From contig JBLDXI010000017.1 of NCBI GenBank assembly GCA_047495785.1, forward strand, positions 2,480,001 through 2,544,000: a stretch of DNA of 64,000 bases. The letters are read 5' to 3'. A program made the position numbers and the translations under genes. The notes under the pieces were generated by a model. It made no database searches, had not been told where the DNA came from, and saw nothing but the letters and a program-made list of their open reading frames with translations. Source of the stretch: Lepidodermella squamata. Its lineage: Eukaryota > Gastrotricha. Each line of letters starts with the position of its first letter. Position 1 is the stretch's first letter. Below are positions 11,088 through 21,152 of the stretch, piece by piece.

Positions 11088-11913
11088 CTCAATGAAAAAC
11101 TAACAAAATTTCAAGCGAATATAATTATTATATTATTAATTATGTCTCGCTTATAATCATAGCGTGGGAAAAGTGTGTGCTATTAAATTTCATTAAGATG
11201 GCCAGATAAAAAGATAACTCGACAGATAATACAGAGGTTGAAATAAATTGCACGTGAAGCGAATCACACGCGCCTCAGTCAAGCACCTTGACGGAAAAAA
11301 GTTTCTCATGCCTCATCTATATTATGGATGATAGATGATGGGCGCGTTTCGCCTCTTGAAAATGCTTGTGAAAATAGCCCATTGAGTATCACTTTGAGCT
11401 GTCATTACTCGACACATTGTAAAGCACTCTGATACGAATAGCTGTAAACGTTAACAAGTGCGACAGAGAGGCCTTACGAGAAAGCACGCATATGCCAAGC
11501 TATACAGCCTGCTTTCCACGTCGTTGTAAAAACATTTTGTTTATTCTGATGAGGTATATAGTGTATGAGTCGTGGGTTCAAGAGCTGCTCGCTTCAAGGC
11601 TACAACATTTCTATTTTAGCTGCGTATATGCTCCTCCCGAGCTTAGTGTCGACAAAAACAGGAAAAAAGTGTTTTTCACAAACAATTTCTTTATCCCTAT
11701 TGTTAGAGCGGACGTTGTTTAGCGGCTCAGAATCAGTTAAATACCTACTTACTTCCGTTGTTTTAATGGAATAAGGGACATTCTCAAACACAATCACGCT
11801 TTTATTTTTTTTTAGAAAATCTGACAAATTAATTTCACGTTATAGGCAATCAGAGGTGGAAACATTTATTATTAAGACTAAATATGAGATTAATATGTTT
11901 TTGCTTTCATTTT
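11088..11913. other. Intergenic between two protease-like genes
   Basis: AT-rich upstream region of the single-domain homologue and 3' flank of the next protease-like gene, both on the minus strand. The short overlapping ORFs near 11492-11827 have no recognisable content. No gene seen. Confidence 0.5.
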
Positions 11914-13163
11914 TCATCGATTTCCTGGTTGTCGAGGAGGCCGGGTTGAGGTCAAAATCCAGTTAGTTATCGCGCAGGGTCTGGAGTAAATCCGAAAATA
12001 ACCGGCAGGCCCTCCACAGCTATAAAACAGCTTAATTTTAACGTTTGATCTTAAAAAATTAGGCCAGTTTACTCACCCGCCAAAACCATACGAAGAAATG
12101 CCGTGCAAATAAAAGCTAGGCTTGGTTCCTCCACGGCAAATTAAAGGAGCGCCTGAGTCTGTTTGGCATTCGTCCACATTAGGCTGCATGTACCCGGCAC
12201 AATTCATCTGAGGGGTCACTTGGAAATCCTGAAGGTTCGGCTTGTTTTGCAACGCAGCCTGGCAGTAAGAGCGTTCGATCGGATAGATGACTTGTTTTTT
12301 CAACCTTTCACTCAGCAAATCCTCATTGCCACCACCGTAAGATACGCGGTCCGAACCCCAACCAGCTATGAGGCAGGTAATGTTTTGACTTGGCTTCAAT
12401 TCAGAGTCACAGTCTTGCAGTAAACAAATTGGCTTCAAGTTTCGACTCCAAGTTAATTGATCTATTAACTCGCAAATATTTCAATAATAAAATTGAGTAA
12501 TAAATCAAACCGGTAAGATGCAAAAGGGCAAAGTCGTAGTCGTAATCGTTAGGATTGTAAAGAGGATGAGGAATGATTCGATCGACAAACATGAGGCGCT
12601 CATTTTGATCGGCATCGCTGATTGATAGGTCGTTGACGTAGACGTAAATGTCATCGGGATTGATCAAAGAAGAACCACGTCTTTAATACGATATGGGTAT
12701 TCATTAGGTACAGTCGAAGAAATTGTATCAGGTAACTAGCTATAGTCCTAACCAATTTAATCGATTACAAAAGAACGGTTTTTCGATCTTTCGAACTTCA
12801 GAAGAATCTAATGAAGGTTTTAATGACTTACGTGAAAAGACAGTGTGCCGCTGTGATAATCCATTGCCGCCCCAAAATTGAGCCCGTACAGCGAACACTA
12901 AGCCGAACCAGCCACGGAAAATCACCGCTTTGAGCATCGACCGGTGCGGTTCCACTCGGAATAAGAACGTCAGTTGTCCCGCAACTCAGTTCGGCCGGTC
13001 CTTGGCCGGCCGTTTGTCCAACAAAATTGATTAAACCGATGATCAAGGGTAAAAACCGAGCGGCTTCAAATGCAAACACATTAACGACCGGTTTTTTTTT
13101 TAGAAAAATTCGCGTTTTTTTATTACCTTTAACGTGCCTCAGCGCCGTATTACCGATGGCCAT
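11914..13163 (-). CDS. Trypsin-like serine protease with intact triad but atypical activation region
   Basis: Exons 13127-13163, 12832-13063, 12511-12680, 12077-12461 and 11914-12019 encode 309 residues. Exon 1 is 37 nt, as in the neighbouring homologue, and the spliced N-terminus has a hydrophobic core (FLPLIIGLINFV) suited to a signal peptide. The triad is complete: IITAAHC, DYDFALLHL and CQTDSGAP. The residue six before Ser is Asp, implying trypsin-like specificity for Lys/Arg. However, the canonical R-IVGG cleavage site is replaced by TAPVDAQSG before DFPWLVRL, and the oxyanion-hole Gly193 is Thr. It may therefore be weakly active or inactive. C-terminus short (YFRIYSRPC..WILTSTRPP), without the mucin-like tail of its relatives. 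Secreted. It is the least decayed member of the cluster. Confidence 0.85.
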
Positions 13164-14453
13164 TTTGCAAATATGTTAACGAAACTAATAAAGGCATTTG
13201 CCGCTCATCATTCATCTTTGCAAAAGCTAACTATGGCGATTGACAACGGCTAAAAATTGGCATGCGTGAAAGCAGACAGCAGCCATAAAAGTCAACTTTT
13301 TGTATGACAAAAGAGCGCGCGCTGTTATTTTAATTGAGAGATAAATATAAAGAACGCAGGTTTTTGCGGTGTATCAAAAACGCGAGCAGCGCAAACCGCT
13401 CAATGCTTTCCCGTCTGCGAATAAGATAGATAGCCATTTTTCTCACGATAAGGTGCCTGCGTGGAGATTCTGCAATTTACGGCACTGATAACAAAATATT
13501 GCATTATTAATTTTTTCGGCTAAATGCCTTGTATTTTTATTAATAATTCTTTAAGCAACTTGTTAAAACTGACCGGAGTGCTGGCCATTTAGACTACCCG
13601 CCGGTCTCTCTTCGTGTATAAGCCGGCCGTATGTATATCGCATTCACGCGCTAAAATAAGTGATGGTTAATAATAATATTAGCCAGTTATCTGTCACCGC
13701 GCTCCTAGCCAATAATATTATTACTAAATTTACCCACCACAATAAAAATTATCAAAAAATATCACGCGGCTTCAGTTTTTTGCTATATTATATACATACA
13801 CACACACCTTGTGAACGTTTATTAATGACGTATAATTTTGACAGTTATTATTCGCATTTCTTTTTTTCAACTCAATGTTTATATCGCCAACACGCTCTTT
13901 ATTTATAGCCGAGCGGTGGGAGGTGGCAATCTAAAGAGATGGCAGCATTAGCGCGTGTGAAACAATTTGTCACCTTTGTTATCATCGCCTATTTCACAGT
14001 TAAACTTTACGAAACTTTGAAACAGCAGCAGATATAATGGATTTTCCCGTCACCAAACTGAAATCTGATCGCAATATCAAACTGACTTGTCTCAGGGTCG
14101 AAATAATGCTGAGATTTGTTTTGGGGATTTGACCTGCCGCGCGGAGTATCATTATTTGCGCACTTTTGCGTCAATCAAATATTGCCTCGACGCAATAATC
14201 GATGTGCGCATTCGATTTGGCAAAAGTTCAAGAAATTAACTGCTTGCGATGTGAACCAGTTTTTTTGAAAACTCAATGGCCGATTTGAAACCTTTTTCTG
14301 GTATAATTTTATTACAATTTCAGAAACACGACGTGTCAAATGGATTTAATTTTTAGTGGCCCTAGATAATTACAGTGCAAGGAATAACAACCAATCAAAC
14401 GCAAAGATTTCAAAAATTGTAGTGTCCTAATATTGGAATCATACCACGGGCTG
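13164..14453. other. Intergenic between protease-like gene and globin 3
   Basis: AT-rich, with a (CA)n stretch near 13795-13806 and no coding region I can support. Confidence 0.5.
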
Positions 14454-15147
14454 TTACTGATATTGAAGCATTTCTGCGATGAAAGTCAGCCCGAAAGTGC
14501 GGAAGAACTTCTTCCAAACATAAGTCAGCTGACTGGCGGTCATATCGCTAGAAATCGCATCACAGTTGGATGCGTAGATGGCCATTTCGCTAATCAAAGC
14601 AGTGTTCATACATCCAAATAGCGCTAGAATATGCATCGGTTTGACTTTGAATCGGACGTGACTGGCCGCCAAATCGCGAACTACGTCAAGAAATCGTTCG
14701 CTTTTGTCCAAGCGATTGAGGCATCGTTCGAAAACGTGCATCACGCGCATGCCGAGGCGGTGAACTTCCCAACTGTAGCGAACATCCTCAGCTGTCTTCA
14801 CTGATACACTTTGCGGGACGAAAAGAGCAAAAGCATCAGGGTGCTCTTGAAATAAGCTGTAATACAGATAACACTGGTTGATGAATGATGAAATCAGCAG
14901 GGATTTACCTCGAAAACGCATTAATTGTGATACTCTCCAAGCGGTGTTGAATTGATACAAAACTTTTACGCAGTAAATTAATTTCTTGTGGGCTAAATGA
15001 GTCCGAGAACCACCAACCACCCGCGTTGATAGATTCGGCGATAATGCTAGCCGAGGCAGCGCTATTCTCGCTATCAGCTCGGCTAGATCGCCCGCATTCG
15101 AATTCGAATTCCGGTGACGTAGGAGGTGTAGCCTCGGAATTTCGCAT
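14454..15147 (-). CDS. Globin 3, distal His replaced by Leu
   Basis: Two exons, 14909-15147 and 14454-14856, give 213 residues from ATG at 15147 (MRNSEATPPTSPEF). The N-terminal 45 residues are Ser/Glu-rich and disordered-looking, followed by GGWWFSDSFSPQEINLLRKSF (helix A). One intron, at the end of helix B in phase 2 (B12.2). An ungapped comparison with globins 5 and 9 puts Leu at E7 (EVHRLGMRV instead of ETKQHGLRV), while the proximal F8 His is retained (AASHVRFKVKP). Loss of the distal His usually changes ligand affinity and autoxidation. Otherwise a typical family member, ending FFRTFGLTFIAEML. Divergently placed to the Cys-loop channel gene. Confidence 0.88.
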
Positions 15148-15840
15148 CGTTGAGGCGCAATTTTTATCGGCATAAAAATCGGCGAAAAAACAGGTGCGAT
15201 CTATTGTCCGCCTTCGTTGATGGTACGCCTTGCAATAGGGTGGTGAAGCAGGGCCCATTTCAAGTTTTAAAATAATATATAGTTCTTCTGATTTTAAAAC
15301 ATTTATTTTACCAAAGCTTTCGTCGATGTGTATCTGCTTCTTATAGCTGAAAACCGGCAAGTTCGAAATAATAAGAAATGCCTTGATTCTAAACCTCCGC
15401 GAACTATAGCCGACATCAACAGCAGATTAAAGTTCGGCATCGATAATTGCTTGGCTACTATACATCTGCCATTCAAAGAAGCTTTAATGGCTTTTTTGTA
15501 ATCCGTGATCACTCCTACGTTTTAGATCAATCGAACGCTCTGATTACTTGATCAATTGTAAGACAAAATTCGTGAAATAAAACCGATATTGAATTTATCC
15601 CTTATTTACTTTAGCTTGGAGGCAAAGTTCAAAGGGCAAAGAACAGAGTCGAAAAGGTTGGAAGATTCGAAGATCAAAAGTTCGAAACAGCTCCGTAATT
15701 AATTTGAAAACGCAATGCGAGTGGCGCAATCCCGGCTTGTTTACTTAGTCATATTGCAGTAAGTCTAGTAGAATTACAATATTTGCGATCGTTATTAAAA
15801 TCAACGTCAGCGAAAGTTCCTTTGACGAGCAGAAAAATTC
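15148..15840. other. Divergent upstream region, globin 3 and Cys-loop channel
   Basis: Shared region upstream of two divergent genes. It contains no supported coding sequence; the ORFs here are extensions of globin 3 reading frames. Confidence 0.5.
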
Positions 15841-15848
15841 TATAAAAA
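15841..15848 (+). promoter_or_regulatory. TATA box of the channel gene
   Basis: TATAAAAA lies 44 bp before the ATG at 15885, which predicts a very short 5' UTR. Confidence 0.5.
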
Positions 15849-15884
15849 CCCTCGAAAAATCAGACGATTTTATATTCCGTAAAT

Positions 15885-17417
15885 ATGCATCGAAAAATAA
15901 CGGCAACTGCAGTCTATACCTTATTGGTGTGTTGGACCGCGAATGCGGGTTTGCTCCCCGGTCTCGATTCTGTAGCTAACAACGTGATCGGTGGAGTCAG
16001 CGACTTGACCAATACCATAGCAGGCAGCGTGACTGTGGATCCGCGGCTGCCAGGCGCGAATCTGTTCAATGGAGTAATCGGAGGGCTGCAGAACCTCACA
16101 AATGGAGTAATCGGCCTTGTGAACGATACTACAAATGGTCTCAATTCATTCATAAACGCTACTGCTTATGGCTTGACGGATGGGCTAATCAAGTTGGCTG
16201 ATGGTTCAAATCCAAAACCGTCCTTCACCGCAGCGGAATTGAACCAGCAATGCAATGGGATCTTCTCGGCAGACCGAAGATGCCCGGATTTGGTCAATGG
16301 CCAGTCAAATAAAATCGGCCTATCTCTCGTTGTTGGCTCGTTCGATTCTCTCGACGATAAGGAAGAGGTTCTTCAGGTTTCGGCTACTCTAGTCTTCAGT
16401 TGGGAAATAACTAACTGTGTCATGAAAAACTGGACTTTTCGGTATCGAAATCGAGCTAAAGAGCGCGTGATTGTCCCGGAAACCCACCCGATATGGCGAC
16501 CGAAGCTCACCCTTGTAAACTCAGCCGACGATCCTCAGTTGAAGAGCACAACGATAAGCGAATCTTTTGAGGTAATCTATCAACCCAACGGCCCATTGCC
16601 TCCGCCACTCCCTCCGTCCCCAGAGATGGTGTATCCTATTAGCCTCAAGTTTGTACTGATGCGTACGGGAGTTTTCAGGACTGACTGCACTTTGAACCTG
16701 AAATCTTTCCCCTTCGACACTCAAGTTTGCAGCCTGGTTTTCCAGCTGAATGAAATATCAGCATTCACTGTATTCGACAACTCGTCTACTCGAATCTATC
16801 TGCCAGATTCGTTTTCTGACAACGAAGAGTTAGTTCTGATCAGCAACAACACGGAGCTCGTTTCGCAGCAGCCACAGTTGATGAAAAAGCTACTGCAGCT
16901 GGAAAATTACGAGGTCAGCCAAGCTGTTTTCAGCTTCGGGTTCAAGCGTAGGCCCCAATACTACGTCGTCAACCTGGTTTGCCCGTGTTTTGTCCTTGCT
17001 GTACTGGAATTGGCCATTTTCTTGCTTTCGAATGAAACTGCTGAGAGAGCAACCTTTTCAGTCACAATCTTGCTAGCTTTCACCTTCATCCAGTCGGACT
17101 TTATCAAGGAACTGCCTCGAACTCCTCAGGGTGTTCTTATGGCCGATTACATCTTTGTTCTGACAATTTATACGGGAGTTTGTAAGTTTCGCAGCTTGAG
17201 TTGTTTGAATGAAGAATTAAACAATTTATCCTACAAAGGTACCCTGCAATCTATGATAATGTTCTGGCTGCAATCAGTGGTCTTCGCTGAATCCAAGCTA
17301 AGGGTTCAAATGTGTGGCAAGAAAATTCAGCCGATGATCATTCTGGATTTCATCTGCTTTCTGGCAGCTCTTGCAGGATTCGTTTGGATAAACAAGCAGT
17401 GGGTCACTGTGATATAG
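15885..17417 (+). CDS. Cys-loop ligand-gated ion channel subunit, nicotinic-receptor-like
   Basis: Two exons, 15885-17181 and 17239-17417; 491 residues. A signal peptide (MHRKITATAVYTLLVCWTANA) is followed by an unusual 85-residue region with repeated Asn-Gly/Val-Ile-Gly units, then the ligand-binding domain with LVFSWEI (loop D), HPIWRPKL (loop A) and the Cys-loop Cys268-13 residues-Cys282 (SFPFD inside). Four membrane segments follow: M1 from about 359 (YYVVNLVCPCF), M2 about 391-412 (ATFSVTILLAFTF), M3 about 424-446 and M4 about 470-487. The region before M2 reads ETAERA, Glu-containing and without the Pro-Ala-Arg of anion channels, suggesting cation selectivity. No adjacent loop-C cysteine pair, so not a canonical alpha subunit. 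The M3-M4 loop is very short. The 57-bp intron has no stop and is a multiple of three, but its GTAAGT/AAAG ends and the restored M3 support splicing. Confidence 0.85.
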   Translation: MHRKITATAVYTLLVCWTANAGLLPGLDSVANNVIGGVSDLTNTIAGSVTVDPRLPGANLFNGVIGGLQNLTNGVIGLVNDTTNGLNSFINATAYGLTDGLIKLADGSNPKPSFTAAELNQQCNGIFSADRRCPDLVNGQSNKIGLSLVVGSFDSLDDKEEVLQVSATLVFSWEITNCVMKNWTFRYRNRAKERVIVPETHPIWRPKLTLVNSADDPQLKSTTISESFEVIYQPNGPLPPPLPPSPEMVYPISLKFVLMRTGVFRTDCTLNLKSFPFDTQVCSLVFQLNEISAFTVFDNSSTRIYLPDSFSDNEELVLISNNTELVSQQPQLMKKLLQLENYEVSQAVFSFGFKRRPQYYVVNLVCPCFVLAVLELAIFLLSNETAERATFSVTILLAFTFIQSDFIKELPRTPQGVLMADYIFVLTIYTGVCKFRSLSCLNEELNNLSYKGTLQSMIMFWLQSVVFAESKLRVQMCGKKIQPMIILDFICFLAALAGFVWINKQWVTVI

Positions 17418-17866
17418 ATCCTATCAACGCAATGCATATGATCCTTTATTCGGTTTAATTTTTTGAAACATTCATCGTGTGTAATTTACGATAATTTATA
17501 TCGAATTTAATTATTGTACTCTATTTATCATTTGCTGACACTTTTATATTGAAAACTGGAACCTTATAATTCTCATTATTAATAAATTAATTATATTTTT
17601 CATTAAATCGGAATAGTGGAAATAGGGTCAAATCTGAAACGAATGGGTGTTTGCTATCAACCTTCAAGATGATCCATTAACGCCGCTTCATTAATGTCGG
17701 GTATCATATGAGATTCCCATCGAAAAATATCGATGATCAAATCTGAAAACATGCTTAATTGCTTACATGCACTCTGACACTCATCGTGATCTAGTTTCTC
17801 AATTCTGACATTTCGCGATCTGCGAAAATATTTTTTTTTATTCATCGCCCATTATATCTAAATACC
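17418..17866. other. Intergenic between channel gene and globin 4
   Basis: Holds the poly(A) signal of the channel gene and the upstream region of globin 4. No further gene seen. Confidence 0.5.
17581..17586 (+). terminator. Poly(A) signal AATAAA
   Basis: Canonical hexamer 164 bp after the channel stop codon, in AT-rich sequence. Confidence 0.55.
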
Positions 17867-18676
17867 ATGGCTCAAACCAGCCCGACGGATGAGCATGATT
17901 TGCAATCAAAAAGAGCACCCGGAAACGATATGGCTCCAGGCGATGATAAGAAAAACCCGGCAACTTGGTGGTACAGCTGTGACTTATCTTCGGACGAGCT
18001 CTTTATTCTACGCAGCAGCTACGGTGCCGTAAAACCGTATCTAGAAAACGTTGCAATTGCAGCATTCACCAATCTTTTCGATCAGCGACCCGATGCCTTC
18101 GCAGTTTTTGCCGGGAAAAAGGTCATTCCGAGTACGAGGAGCGACGTGGATTACTCGCGAAAGGTGAAGCAACACGGTTTGAGGGTTCTTAGTGTCATCG
18201 AGCGTGGTCTTGATCGAATCGATAATTGGGAGCTGTTCGAAGAGGTTGTTTCGAAAGCAGCTGCCCGCCATTTGCCATACGGCGCAAAGCCAATTCATAT
18301 TCTAGCATTATTTGGCTGTATACGCGAGGCTCTTTTGAAGGAGATTGAGATTGCCCGTGCTATTGAAGACAATGGGGAACGAAATGGACTGCCATCATTG
18401 AATTTCCCGTTCGATACTAATCATTACAAACTGGGCGTCTCTGCCATCAATTCTGCGTGGAATAAATTCTTCAGAACGTTTGGTCTAGCTCTCATCGCCG
18501 AAATGTTGTCCATGCAGGATAAAATGTCCCAAATCGATGCTGGCGAGAAGGATCAGCACATTCAAAAGCGAGTATCCCTTCAGCCCGAAGGTATGCTACA
18601 TAATACCGAGGACAAATCGAACGGCAATGTTGGCGTGGTCAAAGCTATGACTGCGCGGTTCAGCCAAGGGCATTGA
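17867..18676 (+). CDS. Globin 4, intronless
   Basis: A single exon of 269 residues; the ATG at 17867 is in a good context (TACCATGG). Globin motifs run in order: WWYSCDLSSDELFILRSSY (helix A), FTNLFDQRPDAFAVF (B-C-D), VKQHGLRVL with E7 His, AARHLPYGAKP with F8 His, ILALFGCIREALL (G) and FFRTFGLALIAEML (H). The usual SWETK before E7 is changed to SRKVK. A C-terminal tail of about 60 residues ends VKAMTARFSQGH, matching IRAVTSKFNLNLG of globin 5, so these two are close duplicates. Both lack the B12.2 and G7.0 introns of other members, suggesting a common intronless ancestor. Probably cytosolic. Confidence 0.92.
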   Translation: MAQTSPTDEHDLQSKRAPGNDMAPGDDKKNPATWWYSCDLSSDELFILRSSYGAVKPYLENVAIAAFTNLFDQRPDAFAVFAGKKVIPSTRSDVDYSRKVKQHGLRVLSVIERGLDRIDNWELFEEVVSKAAARHLPYGAKPIHILALFGCIREALLKEIEIARAIEDNGERNGLPSLNFPFDTNHYKLGVSAINSAWNKFFRTFGLALIAEMLSMQDKMSQIDAGEKDQHIQKRVSLQPEGMLHNTEDKSNGNVGVVKAMTARFSQGH

Positions 18677-20282
18677 GCGGAAATATTGAGACAAATTTCA
18701 GGGACTTGAACCAGACACCACGTGATGTTGTATCTAATTTAGCGAAGAGTAGCCAAATGCGAAATAATTGAATTCTTATTCGTAACTAGCTTTATTTGAT
18801 GTCATAAAGCCAATCCGTCGTGATTCTGTCTCGGATTATCTGTTCATTTTTTGAACTTGAAAAAATAAGAAATAGGACAATTAAAATGACGATGAAAGAA
18901 TCTGATTGATTTAAAAGTGCATTCTTTTCTCCCAACCAGCTTGATGTCAAACTGTATAGGCCACAGTTGATGATTTAATCTACATTAAGTAAAATTTTTA
19001 GACCGGACAGGGAATATAGAATACATCCGCTATCACGAAATCCAATCATAAAACGGGCGTTTGAAAATCACGGTCGAGTGCTGCCCGTCTAAGATTTTTC
19101 ACCTGCACATTATTTTCCAAAGGGCTTCATACGAAGTACTGCGGATAACTTCGCCTATTAATAAGGAAATTATTCTATCGAAGTACGAAATGGAAACCCA
19201 TATTATACGAAAGTGCGCTAATAGTTTTTCGCAGACCGGCATGACCGCAGACTCGAAAAAGTGCATAAACGTAACTATTTTATGCGCTTTATTATATTTC
19301 TGAGTATAAGTTTGACATTTCCGCCAGAAAATTAAAGAGCTTGCATGAGCCGGTTGAGAGCTGATTCATTCATTATTCACTCAGCAGTATAGAGTGATAT
19401 GAATCGCTTCTATCCTCATATAGCCATCATATATCATCTCTACATTATTTCTTTTCCGCCGTAAATCAGAAACTTGCAAGTTCAACTCACGACGGCAATT
19501 CCGGATCGACGATCACAAACATCTACTGCTGTCTCTTCAATGTCGTTGTCCTTATAGGAGATGTATCCGTTTGATTTATATTAGAGATCCGATTCAAGAC
19601 ATAGTAGTGTGGTTTATTTCATAGCAGTCCAAAATTCTCAGTTCAGTGGCGAGACGTATCGGTAGCCTAATTATTTTATTATTTTTATCAAAGAGGACAT
19701 TTTCTCTTGGAGAAGAATCGATATTATTATTACGGCGATAATTCATATGAGCGTATGAGCAGCTCATTACCTTGATCCTGTATAGCTTATGGCCACTTGA
19801 TCTTGTGACATTTTCCCTCTCTTCTGCTGTCTTAAATGAGCAACTGGGGATTAACAATTTTTGAAAATTCTAATGATCATGTCAGGTATATGAAATTTTA
19901 TGTAAAAAAATATGTTCCCAAAAAAGCTCATTTTTAGAGGCTCAAATAAGGGAAACACGCCGCACAAATGGGCTCGAAATGAGCTCGGACATGGCCAAGA
20001 TATAACCTTTTTACTGCTTCCTTAAACGTTACATCTTTAAAAATATCTCGGCTGCAGAAAAATCCGAGTGGGAAAAATTTATTCATAGATCTCTCAGAAA
20101 TTCATGGCGCTATGCTTCTTTTAGAATTGCGTGCGGGATATTGCGTGGGTCTTTTCTGTGTATGACTTTTGATCAATCCCATCAGAAATCTAAAAGCTTA
20201 TATTATTCTCTCAATTTTTTTTCTTGGTTTCCGGATGTTATTAGTCGCATTATACTGATTCACCACTACAACGCTTCCAAAA
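18677..20282. other. Intergenic between globins 4 and 5
   Basis: About 1.6 kb, AT-rich, with no coding region I can support. An 87-codon minus-strand ORF near 19600-19850 has no homology I recognise. Confidence 0.5.
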
Positions 20283-21152
20283 ATGTCGCAAGATACCGCG
20301 GCACATCCTGCTTCGACGGCTGAAGATGGTATTTTGTTGAATGGTCACCGATTATCTCAAGGATCTGAATCGAAGACGGCTAGTTCTGGTAAAAATCCCC
20401 AGGCCGCGTGGTGGTTCGTGTGTGACTTCTCCGCCGACGAACTCTCCATTCTTCGCAGCAGCTTTACGGCTGTTAAACACCGCTTGGAAAACGTAGCCGT
20501 CGCTGCTTTCACGAGCCTGTTCGATGAGCGCCCAGATGCATTTGCTGTATTCGTCGGGAAGAAAGTCCTACCCAGCAGCCGCAACGACGTAGCTTACTCT
20601 TGGGAGACGAAGCAGCACGGTCTCCGCGTTCTCAGCATCGTCGAAAAGTGCCTAAATCGAATCGACAAATGGGAGCAATTCGAGGATGTAGTCTCAAGCC
20701 TTGCAAAGCGGCATTTGAATTACGGCGCCAAGCCAGTTTACATTCTTGCATTATTCGGCTGCCTTCGTGAGGCCTTGCTGAAAGAGATGGAGATTAGCCG
20801 AAGTCAATGTTCGACTCCAACTGAGCCGGCTCCTTTTCCTAGCAACGGTAACCCGTTTCAGCTCAGCTTGTCACCGATAAACTCGGCATGGAGCAAGTTT
20901 TTTCGAACCCTAGGTTTAGCGTTGATTGCCGAGATGCTGTCGTTGCAAGAAAGCGGAAAGTTGACTGAAATCTACCAAAGCCCTGAGAAAAATCATGGCA
21001 GCGAGTCGTCATTGAGGAGCGATATTGACTCGCCAGTTGCAGCGAATTCCCCCAAAATCAAAGATGGTGCCAAATCGAAAAAATCTAACGAGACTAACAA
21101 CATTATAAGAGCTGTAACATCCAAATTTAATTTGAACTTGGGGAATTCCTAA
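20283..21152 (+). CDS. Globin 5, intronless
   Basis: A single exon of 289 residues from ATG at 20283, the most canonical copy in the cluster. Helix A reads WWFVCDFSADELSILRSSF, followed by FTSLFDERPDAFAVFVGKK, YSWETKQHGLRVL (E7 His) and AKRHLNYGAKPVYIL (F8 His). The G-H linker is Ser/Pro-rich (about 25 residues) and helix H is FFRTLGLALIAEML. The C-terminal tail of about 65 residues is charged and probably disordered, ending ITSKF-type as in globin 4. An N-terminal extension of about 45 residues precedes helix A. No signal peptide: intracellular. It served as the reference for aligning the haem-pocket residues of its neighbours. Confidence 0.93.
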   Translation: MSQDTAAHPASTAEDGILLNGHRLSQGSESKTASSGKNPQAAWWFVCDFSADELSILRSSFTAVKHRLENVAVAAFTSLFDERPDAFAVFVGKKVLPSSRNDVAYSWETKQHGLRVLSIVEKCLNRIDKWEQFEDVVSSLAKRHLNYGAKPVYILALFGCLREALLKEMEISRSQCSTPTEPAPFPSNGNPFQLSLSPINSAWSKFFRTLGLALIAEMLSLQESGKLTEIYQSPEKNHGSESSLRSDIDSPVAANSPKIKDGAKSKKSNETNNIIRAVTSKFNLNLGNS

